This document shows positions 31,048-41,130 of a stretch of 64,000 nucleotides of DNA, in pieces. Source of the stretch: Isoetes taiwanensis (taxonomy: Eukaryota; Streptophyta; Lycopodiopsida; Isoetales; Isoetaceae). The position numbers were made by a program, and so were the translations under genes. The stretch covers positions 7,494,635 to 7,558,634 of the forward strand of contig JAJEKV010000033.1 in NCBI GenBank assembly GCA_021234155.1, written 5' to 3'. The notes under the pieces were generated by a model. It did no database searches, was not told the DNA's origin, and saw only the letters and a program-made list of their open reading frames with translations. Within the stretch, counting starts at the first letter, position 1. The number at the start of each line of letters is the position of its first letter.

Positions 31048-33920
31048 CTGGTGCATTTTTTCTCTTGCGTATCAGCGTCATCCGCACATCCCGCCAAGAT
31101 TTCACCTTTTTTCGAGACCGGATTTTTATCCGTGCTTTTCTTTTGTGTTTATGCTCAGGAAATTCATAATTAATGCATGGGGCAGGGAAAAATCCTGGTT
31201 TTCAGCCAGCTGGCTTGCCAAGTGGCCCCGAGAGTATAGGAAAATCCCCGGTATTTTTGGGATGAGTTTTAGACCCTCGATTTTTTATTGGGATGGGCTG
31301 GTTGGCCCGACAAGGTTTAGACCACGTTTTTTATTTTGGGGCATGGAGGAGGCCCCGGATTGGCGATCCGACCCGGCGTCGTCGTCCGAACGGCGAAATT
31401 ACCCTAGGGGACAAGTTCCACGGGCGAAGTTTTCCTGGGGGATCAATCACTTACCCCTCACTAGGAGGTATTCGGCATCCACCTCCATGCCAATTGACTA
31501 CAAGTGTGTAGTAAACGACCTACTTTGGCGTTTCTTGGAGAGGGGGTGGTCTTCTGCCCACGAAACTTGGTCCCCTAGGTAATGGGGATGTTCCGGGTCC
31601 ATTGGTGGAGTCAGTTCTCGGTTCCGGAGTGGGGCTCTAGCCCGTCCTCAGCCCCCAGCTTGGACTAGCCTGCGAGAACAAGATACTTGGGGTTCACCCT
31701 GAGGCCCTGGTAGAAGATTGAAGTGAGAATAGCAGCACTAGGACTGCTAGGTGGTATACATGTGACCACGGAGAAGCAAAGCTAGCTCCACTACCTAGTA
31801 GGACGTTACCGACCCGGTGGTCTCCGGAAGGGGGTTGGCTCGGAAGCTCGTCTCATGCCTCTGCTTGTGCTTCTATTGGCGGTGCATTTTCTCTTGCGTG
31901 TGCAGCGTCATGCTGCACATCCTGCCAAGATTTCACCTTTTTTCGAGACCCGAATTTTTATCTGTGCTTTTCTTTGTGTTTATGCTCCGGAAATTCATAA
32001 TTAATGCATGGGGCAGGGAAAAATCCTGGTTTTTAGCCAGCTGGCTTGTCAAGTGGCCCCGAGAGTATAGGAAAATCCCCGGTATTTCCGGATGAGTTTT
32101 AGACCCTCGATTTTTGATTGGGATGGCCACCGTTGGCCTTGACAGGGTTTAGACCACGTTTTCGATTTTGGGGCATGGAGGAGGCCCCGGATTGGCGATC
32201 CGACCTCGCCGCGTCGTCCGGAACGGCGAAATTACCCTAGGGGACAAGTTCCATGGCGAGTTTTCCCAGGGGATCAATCACTTACCCCTCACTAGGAGGT
32301 ATTCAGCATCCACCTCCATGCCAATTGACTACAAGTGTGTAGTAAACGACCTACTTTGGCGTTTCTTGAAGAGGGGGTGGTCTTCGCCACCTAAACTTGG
32401 TCCCCTAAGTAATGGGGATGTTAGGGTCCATTGGCGAGCCGGTTCTGGGATTCCTGAGTGGGGGTCCAGCCAGATCCTCGACCCCGGCTTGGATTAGCCT
32501 GCAAGAACAAGATACTTGGGGTTCATCCTGAGGCCCTGGTAGAAGATTGAAGTGACAATAGGAGCACTAGGACTGCTAGGTGGTATACATGTGACCACGG
32601 AGAAGAAAAGCTAGCTCCTTTGCCAAGTGGGGACGTTACCCGGCCGGTGGCCTCCGAAAGGGGTTGGCTCGAAGCTTCGTCTCATGCCTCCGCTTATGCT
32701 TCTATTGTCGGTTGCATTTTTTTCTTGCGTGTGCAGCGTCATGTTGCATATCCCGCCAAGATTTCACCTTTTTCGAGACCCGGATTTTTATCCGTGTTTT
32801 TTTTTGTGTTTATGCTCAGGAAATTCATAATTAATGCATGGGGCGGGGGAAAATCCTGATTTTCAGCCAGCTGGCTTGCCAAGTGGTCATGAGCATCTGA
32901 GGAAAATCCCCGGCATTTTAGGGGCGAAGCTTTAGACCCTCGATTTTTTATTGGGATGGCCACCGTTGGCCTCACGGCGACAGGGTTTAGACCACGTTTT
33001 CGATTTTGGGGCATGGAGGAGGCCCGGATTGGCGATCCGACCTCTTCACATCGCCCGGAACGCGAAATTACCCTAGAGGACAAGTTCCACTACCGGTTTT
33101 CCTGTGGGATCAATCACTTACCCCCCACTAGGAGGTATTCAGCATCCACCTCCATGCCAATTGACTACAAGTGTGTAGTAAACGACCTACTTTGGCGTTT
33201 CTTGGAGAAGGGGTGGTCTTCTGCCCACGAAACTTGGTCTCCTAGGAAATGGGGATCTTCCGGGTCCATTGGCAGAGCCAGTTCTCAGTTCCGGAGTGGG
33301 GGTCCAGCCCCGCCCTCATTGGCTTGGACTAGCCTGCGAGAACAAGATACTTGGGGTCACCCTGAGGCCCTGGTAGAAGATCGAAGTGAGAATAGCAGCA
33401 CTAGGACTGCTAGGTGGTATACATGTGACCACGAAGAAGCAAAGCTAGCTCCACTGCCCAGTAGGACGTTACCGACACGGTGGCCTCCGGAAGGGGGTTG
33501 GCTCGGAAGCTCGTCTCATGCCTCTGCTTGTGCTTCTATTGACAGTGCATTTTCTCTTGCGTGTGCAGCGTCATGCTGCACATCCTGCCAAGATTTCACC
33601 TTTTTTCGAGACCCGGATTTTTATCTGTGCTTTTCTTTGTGTTTATGATCCGGAAATTCATGATTAATGCATGGGGCGGGAAAAAATCATGGTTTTCAGC
33701 CAGCTGGCTTGCCAAGTGGCCCCGAGCGTACAGGAAAATCCCCGGTATTTCCGGGTGAGCTTTAGACCCTCGATTTTTGATTGGGATGGCCACCGTTGGC
33801 CGCGGCGGGTTTAGACCACGTTTTTTTATTTTGGGGCATGGAGGAGGCCCGGATTTACGATCCGACCTCTCCATGTCATCTGGAACGCCGAAATTACCCT
33901 AGGGTTCAAGTTCCACGGCC
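31048..33920. repeat. Tandem array of ~830-bp units, about 3.5 copies
   Basis: TTCACCTTTTT followed by CGAGACC recurs at 31101, 31932, 32762 and 33595 (spacing 831, 830, 833). Each unit also carries TTCATAATTAATGCATGGGG, GGAGGTATTC(A/G)GCATCCACC, CAATTGACTACAAGTGTGTA and GCTAGGTGGTATACATGTGA. Open frames across units are not conserved by frame and I do not call genes here. Confidence 0.88.
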
Positions 33921-33942
33921 CTCTTGATCAGAGGAGCATCCC

Positions 33943-34460
33943 TGAATGTAAATCCTACCAAACCCTAGGGTTTGGTAGGGTTTACATCTCGAAAGGCCAA
34001 GGCGGGAGACTAACACATCCGAAACTTTGCATGGAGTTCTCTCTGTATGCTCACGGGGACCATGCCGGGAGATGGGGTCAAATCCCTAGCAGCAAACATG
34101 CTTTTCCGCACTCCCCTTCTTTGGAAAGGGGCTTGTGAAAGGGAGTCTCCAAAGGTATCTTTGACCGGGAAATTTGGCTCTGTCTCCCGGTGCCATGAGG
34201 GTAATCCAAAGACGGGTATTCCACGTCGGATCACGGGCCCCTACGGGTCATCTGAGACATCGAATGTAAACCCTATCAAACCCTAGGGTTTGCTAGGGTT
34301 TATCATCTCGTCAAGGCCAAGACGGAGACTCACACATCCGAAACTTTGCATGGAGTTCTCTGTGTATGCTCTGGGGACCATGCCCGGAGATGGGGTCGAA
34401 TCCCCCTGCGCAGCATGCTTTTCCAGACTCCCCTTCACTGGAAAGGGGCTTGTGAGTTCT
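33943..34460. repeat. Two-copy tandem repeat, ~319-bp period
   Basis: GAATGTAAA(T/C)CCTA(C/T)CAAAC at 33943 and 34262 starts two copies that share CATCCGAAACTTTGCATGGA, GTTCTCT(C/G)TGTATGCTC and GGGGACCATGCC. Each begins with CAAACCCTAGGGTTTG, a palindrome of telomere-like words. Confidence 0.8.
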
Positions 34461-34544
34461 CCAAGATCCTTCTATTCTATCCCTTGCCAAACTCCTCTAC
34501 AAAAATTTCAAGGGTTATCATATTTCTTGCATAAAGTCCTAGTC

Positions 34545-34855
34545 ACGTCACCACCATCTAGCCATGTCACCCAAAATTTGCCAACATCACCCAATGAAAA
34601 GACCAAAGATGGACATCTTTTCATTTTTGGCCTAGTCAAAACTTGGCCTTGCTTACTTGACATGCCATGTCACCACTTGGAGTGCCTAGGTGGCATGCTT
34701 GAGCCTAGGTGGCATGTTGGAGCCACCTTGGCATGTTGGAGCCTAGGTGGCATGTTGGAGCCTAGGTGGCATGCTAGAGCTCACGAGGCATGTTGGAGCC
34801 TAGTTGGCATGTTGGAGCCTACGTGGCATGTTGAAGCCCAGGTGGCATGTTGGAC
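34545..34855 (-). repeat. Inverted repeat arm plus reverse-oriented minisatellite
   Basis: 34545-34680 is the reverse complement of 30790-30955. 34681-34855 holds about 8 units of GAGCCTAGGTGGCATGTTG, the reverse complement of the 30254-30828 unit. Confidence 0.88.
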
Positions 34856-34974
34856 TTAGACGATTTGCATTAAGAATTAGAGATGTAATTGTTGGAGCCA
34901 TTGGCGATCCCGAATCATTCCAAAAATATTTGCTACTACAAAATGTGTTCTTGACTTCTAATTGCGACACTGGG

Positions 34975-37003
34975 AGCTCGGTAAATCCAAACCCCATTTC
35001 GTCAGTTTCTATTGCTTCTGGTTTTCAACTGCAGCTTCTCGACCATGTCTCAAGTGCAACTGAATAAAACTCGACCTCCATAACGTAAACCCTACAATAA
35101 CCTAGCAACCCACAGGGTTTGTGTTTTGGAGGCCATACCCTGGTCAGATTGGACCAGGATCTTGCACAATGTCATGAGGTAGTGGGAGGGCGTTGAAGCC
35201 AGAAGACGGAGCCCTAAAACCTTCCAGAAGAAGTTTGACCCAAAGGTCCTCTCTGGAGGGTCCCTGGCCACGGACGGGCAACTCTCCCACCCCGGAACTG
35301 TGATCTGACTCTGCCAACGGACTCGAAACATCGACATTATCCTGGAGACCAAGTTTCGTGGGCAGAAGACTACCCCTGCTCTCGGAAGCGCCAAAGTAGC
35401 TCATGACCAACACGTTCATAGTGAATTGCCCTTAGCGGAGGGTGCAGAATACTGCCATGTAGAGGGTTCGTGTTTCTTTTGCTGCAAAAGATGACCGCGT
35501 AACTTGGTCCCTAGGGTAGTTTCGTTGTTTCGAATGACATGGCGAAGTCAAATCTCCATTCCGGGGCCTTTGTGCTGCCCGGACGACAAAACACTTGGTT
35601 TTCTATACCGTCGACTGTAGGACATTTTGCGGTTTTATATGTTCTCCCGGACAGATCTTGAATTTTTTTGAGCCTACTCGAAGCAAGTTACTTGAATGGA
35701 GAATTCAACGGTCGGATAGGGAAACCGGGTTCCAGGAAGGGAGGCATTGGCATTTGCCCTCCCGGAGGAGCACTGGTAGGAAAGCCTGCCTCGGTAAATC
35801 CAAACCCCATTTCGTCAGTTTCTATTGCTTCTTGTTTTCAACTGCAGCTTCTCGACCATGTCTCGGTGCAATCGAATAAAACTCGACCTCCATAACGTAA
35901 ACCCTATTAATAACCTAGCAACCCCTGTGGTTTTTGCGTTTTGGAGGCCATACCCTGGTCAGATTGGACCAGGATCTTGCACAATATCATGAGGTAGTGG
36001 GAGGGCATTGACGCCAGAAGATGGTTCCCTAAAACCTTCCAGAAGAGGTTCGTCCCAAAGGTCCTCTCTGGAAGGTCCTTGGCCAAGGACGGGCAACTCT
36101 CCCACCCCGGAACTGTGATCTGACTCTGCCAACGGACTCGAAACATCGACATTACCCTGGAGACCAAGTTTCGTGATGCGTAAGACCACCCCGCTCCCCG
36201 GATGCGCCAAAGTAGCTCATGTCCAACACGTTCAGAGTGAATTGGCCTTAGCGGAGGGTGCGTAATCACGCCATGTAGAGGGTTCGTGGTTTCTTTTGTC
36301 GCAAAAATGACCGCCAGAACTTGCTCCCTAGGGTAATTTCATTTTTTTCGAACGACATGGCGAAGTCAAATCTCCATTCCGGGGCCTTTGTACTGCCCGA
36401 ACGACAAAACACTTGGTTTTCTACACCGTCGACTGCAGGACACTTTGCGGTTTTATATGTTCTCCCGGACAGATCTTGAATTTTTTTGAGCCTGCTCCAG
36501 GCAAGTTACTTGAATGGAGAATTCAACGGCCGGATAGGGAAACCGGTTCGGGGAAGGGAGGCATTGGCATTTGCCCTCCCGAGGAGCACCGGTAGGAAAG
36601 CCCGCCTCGTGAAATCCAAACCCCATTTCGCCGGGTTTCTATTGCTTCGTTTTCAATCGCAGCCTCTCGACCATGTCTCAAGTGCAACCCAATAAAACTC
36701 GACCTCCATAACGTAAACCCTATAATAACCTAGCAACCCACGTGGTTTTGCGTTTTGAGGCCATACCCTGGTCAGATTGGACCAGGATCTTGCACAATGT
36801 CATGAGGTAGTGGGAGGGCGTTGACGCCAGAAGACGGAGCCCTAAAACCTTCCAGAAGAAGTTCGTCCCAAAGGTCCTCTCTGGAAGGTCTTTGGCCACG
36901 GACGGGCAACTCTCCCACCCCGAACCGCGGATCCGACCGCCAACGGACTCGAAACATCGACATTACCACGAGACCAAGTTTCGCGGGGCGTAAGGCCACC
37001 CAC
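34975..37003. repeat. Tandem array of ~815-bp units, about 2.5 copies
   Basis: AAATCCAAACCCCATTTCG recurs at 34983, 35796 and 36612 (spacing 813 and 816). Units share CTCGACCATGTCTC, CCTGGTCAGATTGGACCAGG (a palindrome-rich block), CAATGTCATGAGGTAGTGGG and GGACGGGCAACTCTCCCACC. This unit is unrelated to the ~830-bp unit but has nearly the same length and the same minisatellite flanks. Confidence 0.88.
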
Positions 37004-37936
37004 GCCCAACATGCCACCACATATGGCTTCAACATGCCACGTAGGCTCCATGGGTCAAACATGCCACGTATGCTCCATGGGTCAAACATGCCACCTAGGC
37101 CCAACATGCCACGTGGCTCCAACATGCCACGTGAGCTCCAACATGCCAAGTTGGCTCCAACGTGCCACCTAGGCTCAAGCATGCCAAGGTGGCTCAAATA
37201 TGCCACCTAGGCTCCAACATGCCACGGGCTTTCAACATGCCACGTAGGCTCCAACATGCCAACTAGGCTCCAACATGCCTCGTGAGCTCTAGCATGCCAC
37301 CTAGGCTCCAACGTGCCACCTAGGCTCCAACATGCCACCTAGGCTCAAGCGTGCCAAGGTGGCTCAAACATGCCACCTAGGCTCCAACATGCCACGTAGG
37401 CTCCAACATGCCAGCTACGCTCCAACATGCCACCTGGGCTCAAGTGTACCACGTGAGCTCCAACATGCCAAGTTAGCTCCAACGTGCCACCTAGGCTCAA
37501 GCATGCCAAGGTGGCTCAAATATGCCACCTAGGCTCCAACATGCCACCAAGGCTTCAACATACCACGTGGGCTCCAACATGCCAACTAGGCTCCAACATG
37601 CCTCGTGAGGCTCTAGCATGCCACCTAGGTTTCAACGTGCCTTGGCTCCAACATGCCGTGGGCTCCAACATGCCACCTGGGCATGTTTGAGCCTAGGTGG
37701 CATGTTGGAGCCTAGGTGGCATGTTGGAACCCATGTGGCATGTTTGAGCCACCTTGGCATGTTGAGCTGAGTGGCATGTTTGAGCCACCTCGACATGTCG
37801 GACCCTAGGTGGCATGTTGGAGTCTAGTGTCATGTTGCCTAGGTGGCATGTTGGAGCCTAGGTGGGGTGCTTTGAGCCACCTTGGCATGTTTGAGCCTAG
37901 GTGGCACGTTGGAGACCGCGTGGCATGTTTGAGTTA
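37004..37936. repeat. Head-to-head minisatellite forming a large hairpin
   Basis: Plus-oriented CAACATGCCACCTAGGCTC units run from 37004 to about 37684 and switch at CACCTGGGCATGTTTGAGCC to reverse-oriented units (37681-37936). The switch point makes a foldback with at least 250-bp arms. Confidence 0.85.
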
Positions 37937-38573
37937 ATATGAACTCTAAATTAGCATTCAAATTTAAGTTGTTAATATTTATCTACAAACATGCATAATA
38001 AAGGTCTGCTAACATATGAAGCAGTTTGTTTAACGTCTGGCGCCAACATTTTTGCCCAACATATGTCTAATCTATGCCCAACTACTAGAGAACCACAATC
38101 TCGCCCTTTCCATAAGATCAAGGTTATTATTTTGGAGTGACCTAGTACTTGGGCAATCAAATTCCATAGCGATAAACAACTCCCCTTTGTGAATAGATTT
38201 AAGCCAAGGCAGGACCACTTAACGCCTGACCACAACAACTGGGCAAAGCTATCTAACCCAAAAGTTCTTTTTTTCAAACACTATCACAAGCACCTATAAT
38301 GCGTCTAGCCAACGAGTCAAAATAATGCTCTAACTCCTGCTACGGTAACACCCGATAATCTGAGCACGTTTGTCGTGAACATTATATATGCTGAAAATTA
38401 AAATAATGCTTTTGCCACGCGTAAAAAATGAAATAATACTATACTATTGTATTCAACGGCCAAGATAAATAGCAAAATCCTGATCTCTGTAATGTTTTTG
38501 GCTCTTAGAATGAACGGTGGAGATTTGCAAAGAGATCAACGTGAGAGATTGTGATCCGAGTCCTTTAACGTGA

Positions 38574-39121
38574 TTGGCTCCTTCATCAACGGCATTTCCC
38601 TCCCCCCTTTTTTTTCTTTCCCGCCCTTTGCCATGGCGATGGCAAACCGGCAGATGGCACAACCTCTTTTCGCCTATCCACCCCAAACCCGATCCTCTAC
38701 CTTTCATCATTCAAGCAGTCCCTAATCGGCTTCTTCCTCTCGGCGCCGGCTATGGCGCGTCTCTAAGCATTTGCAAAAGGTGGGGCATTGGCGTTTTAAG
38801 CCCTCTTAACTTTCATCTTTTGGCCACAAGAAGAGGTTTCTTGCCACAAGAAGAGGTTTTTCGCCACAAGAAGATATTTCATATCCGTCATTGCCACAGT
38901 AAGAGGTTTCCTGATCAGACAAGCTTCAAAAGTAAGAGAATGCAGGATCGATTCTTTTGTATTGCCTTTGTTTCTTATTTTTACTTTGTTCTTCTTGTTT
39001 TGTGCAGAAGCCTGGTGAGCCCAAGGTGTCTGCGATTCCTTTGCTAGTTTGTGGGACTAGTAGCAAGAGTACAATGGAAGGTCCTTTTTCATACATGTTG
39101 CCGCAAAGCCACCGTAATGAG
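38574..39121 (+). other. Possible relic of a coding gene inside the second CACTA-like element
   Basis: An open plus-strand stretch begins MAPSSTAFPSPLFFLSRP after a C/T-rich leader. A possible acceptor TTGTGCAG near 39007 precedes KPGEPKVSAIPLLVCGTSSK and TMEGPFSYMLPQSHRNE. I do not recognise a family; a faint likeness to the linker after BED zinc fingers is not enough to name it. The stretch also holds a 20-bp repeat (38821-38910), which speaks against a constrained protein. Confidence 0.25.
38821..38910. repeat. 20-bp repeat CCACAAGAAGAGGTTTCTTG
   Basis: Three direct copies and a weaker fourth (GCCACAGTAAGAGGTTTCCT). Confidence 0.8.
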
Positions 39122-39389
39122 GTAGAGATTCATAGTATTTTGTTCCATTCTGCTCTTTTTTTTAAGGATTTTCCTACAAATCATTCTTGAGTCTTGCCAT
39201 TCTTGTTTCATCAGAAGGCTGGCCATTCTTATTGGGTCTTGCCAGAAAGCTTCTGCCACAAGTCTTTTCCTCTCTTGTTGTACCAGAAGGATTGTTAGAA
39301 GAAGGATTGTTGGACAAGCATATTTGGTTTGTCTCTGGTGGTTTCCTTATTGAGGCCAGAATAGCCATACCCTGAACTGCCTTTTATCA

Positions 39390-40586
39390 CAACAAAAGCT
39401 GATCTTTGGTACTGGAGTATAAGCCAGAAGCTGATCTGTAGTACTGGAGTCTAAAATGGAGTGTAAAACGGACTGCAAACGTGATCTGGAAGTAATCTCT
39501 GGTTTCATTTGTTAAATGTTAAATTTATAAAGGTATGAATGTAAATTTAATTGTTTATTTTGCATAGTTTATTCTTTACACCGTTGTGCATTCACCTTTT
39601 AGTTTTAAGTGTCCACTTTTGCACCATTGGAACTTAGCACAAGAACTTAGTATGTATAAATGAGAATGGAGACAACATAATAATATATTATTGCCTTATG
39701 GACTTGTTTGGGTTCGATTCCCAAAAAAGGCTTTCTTTTTTTACAATAAAAAATATCATTACAAAATTCATAATATATTAGCTTTTAAATTGTGGTCTAT
39801 AGTAATTTTTTCTTAAATTTGTGCCATGTGTCGACATTTGATTTGTTAGAAGATATATTAGAAACAATACTTTGTTTTTTCTACGTGTAATAATAATTTT
39901 TTTTATTTTAAAAGTATGCCACGTGTCCATATTTGATTAGCTAGAATAATATTTTTTTATTTAAAAGTATGCCACGTGTCAATATCTCATTAGTTAAACA
40001 ACCACATTAAAAACTCACGTTTTTTCTACGTGTTATAATATTACTTTTTACATGTTCTTATTTTAGGAAAACAATAGCTAGATTTCAATAACACATGTAG
40101 TGTTTCATAAATTAAAAAAAGGCCATGCGTGGTTTTCTTAATTTTGCAAAAACAACATTTGAAACGACGTGTCCATATTGAGAAAAAGAACATTTGAAAA
40201 CATTATTTTTCTATTTCATACGTGTTCTTTTTTTATAGTTCTTTATTTCTAGTGTTGTAATTTAGTTTTTCAAGTGTAGTAAAATTAAAATCTACGCGTG
40301 CTATTTTAAAGATAAACAACGTATGGTTTTATAAAAAACAACAGCGAAGAAAAAAAGTACACGTTGACAAAAATTTAAAAAAACTATATCAATTTTTTCT
40401 ACGCGTGGATTTTTCTGCCAAAAGACCACCGTGGGAAATTTTTGCCAAAAACCACTGTCTCTTTGTGCAAATCCGGATAAACGGGCCACGTGGACTTTTG
40501 GGGCCATTTTGCTGTTGTTTTTGGCATAAAACAACACTTCCGTACAACTAAAAAACAACTGTGGACCAAAAATTGGGGTCAGTGTG
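39390..40586. repeat. Right subterminal region of the second CACTA-like element
   Basis: AT-rich, no gene. ATGCCACGTGTC recurs near 39916 and 39970, and TTTTCTACG(T/C)GT near 39877, 40021 and 40398. The outermost 31 bp are the terminal inverted repeat. Confidence 0.6.
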
Positions 40587-40587
40587 T

Positions 40588-41130
40588 GCCCATGTACTCA
40601 GCAAGTTTATCCTATAGTATGTCTCAATGATGGATATCCGGCATATTAATTTACATTTACTGATTTCCTATACAAAAGTTACCGCATAAACCTAAAGGCT
40701 GAGCTGCGCCATTATTTGCGCTGCTAAGCACATCATATAGATCACACAACCTTAAGTAGAAGGGCAATTCTCTAAATTCCCATGTTCTATTTTCCCTCTG
40801 CATTGTGAGTCAAGAATCCCCTAATACGAATACTGATTCTATCCGTCTACCCTATGCAGGGCCTAGGATTAATACATTAGATTTAATGCCTGCACTCTAA
40901 TGGTTGTGCCTAGCAACATTATTTTTTAACCTGCAGCCTATAAGCTGCCCATGTGGTCAGCAAATTCATCCTATAGTATTTCTCAATAATGGATAACCGG
41001 CATATTAGTTTACATTTATTGATCCATGATATGCTTTCTTATACAAAAGTTACTGCATGAACCTAAAGGCTGAGCTATGCCATTATCTGCACTGCTAAGC
41101 ACATCATATAGATCACACAACTTTGCATTA
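40588..41130. repeat. Host repeat, right part, with an internal ~350-bp direct duplication
   Basis: The block from CCCATGT through AGCAA(G/A)TT(T/C)ATCCTATAG, AACCTAAAGGCTGAGCT and GCTAAGCACATCATATAGAT occurs at 40589-40755 and again at 40948-41120. Between them lies the piece that also occurs at 29270-29470. Confidence 0.75.

Larger units (their letters stand above)
29480..40586. mobile_element. Second CACTA-like element, 11.1 kb, built mainly of tandem repeats
   Basis: The left end reads CACACTCACCCCGG, TTTTTGGTCCAC, TGTTG. The reverse complement of the right end reads CACACTGACCCCAA, TTTTTGGTCCAC, AGTTG, 27 of 31 identical. Both sides are flanked by TGC (29477-29479 and 40587-40589). Other copies of the flanking repeat in this window (near 29240 and 40940) have the joined sequence CTGCCCATGT with a single TGC, i.e. 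an empty site. CAC termini and a 3-bp duplication fit the CACTA superfamily. No transposase could be recognised, so this is probably a non-autonomous derivative filled with minisatellites. Confidence 0.82.

Noticed and set aside
30911-33874. Several 60-230-residue frames in the ~830-bp array
   Set aside because: The frames differ between units and are broken by indels in other copies; the repeat is non-coding.
39707-39725. GGGTTCGATTCCC, T-arm-like
   Set aside because: No other tRNA arms nearby; chance match in an AT-rich subterminal region.
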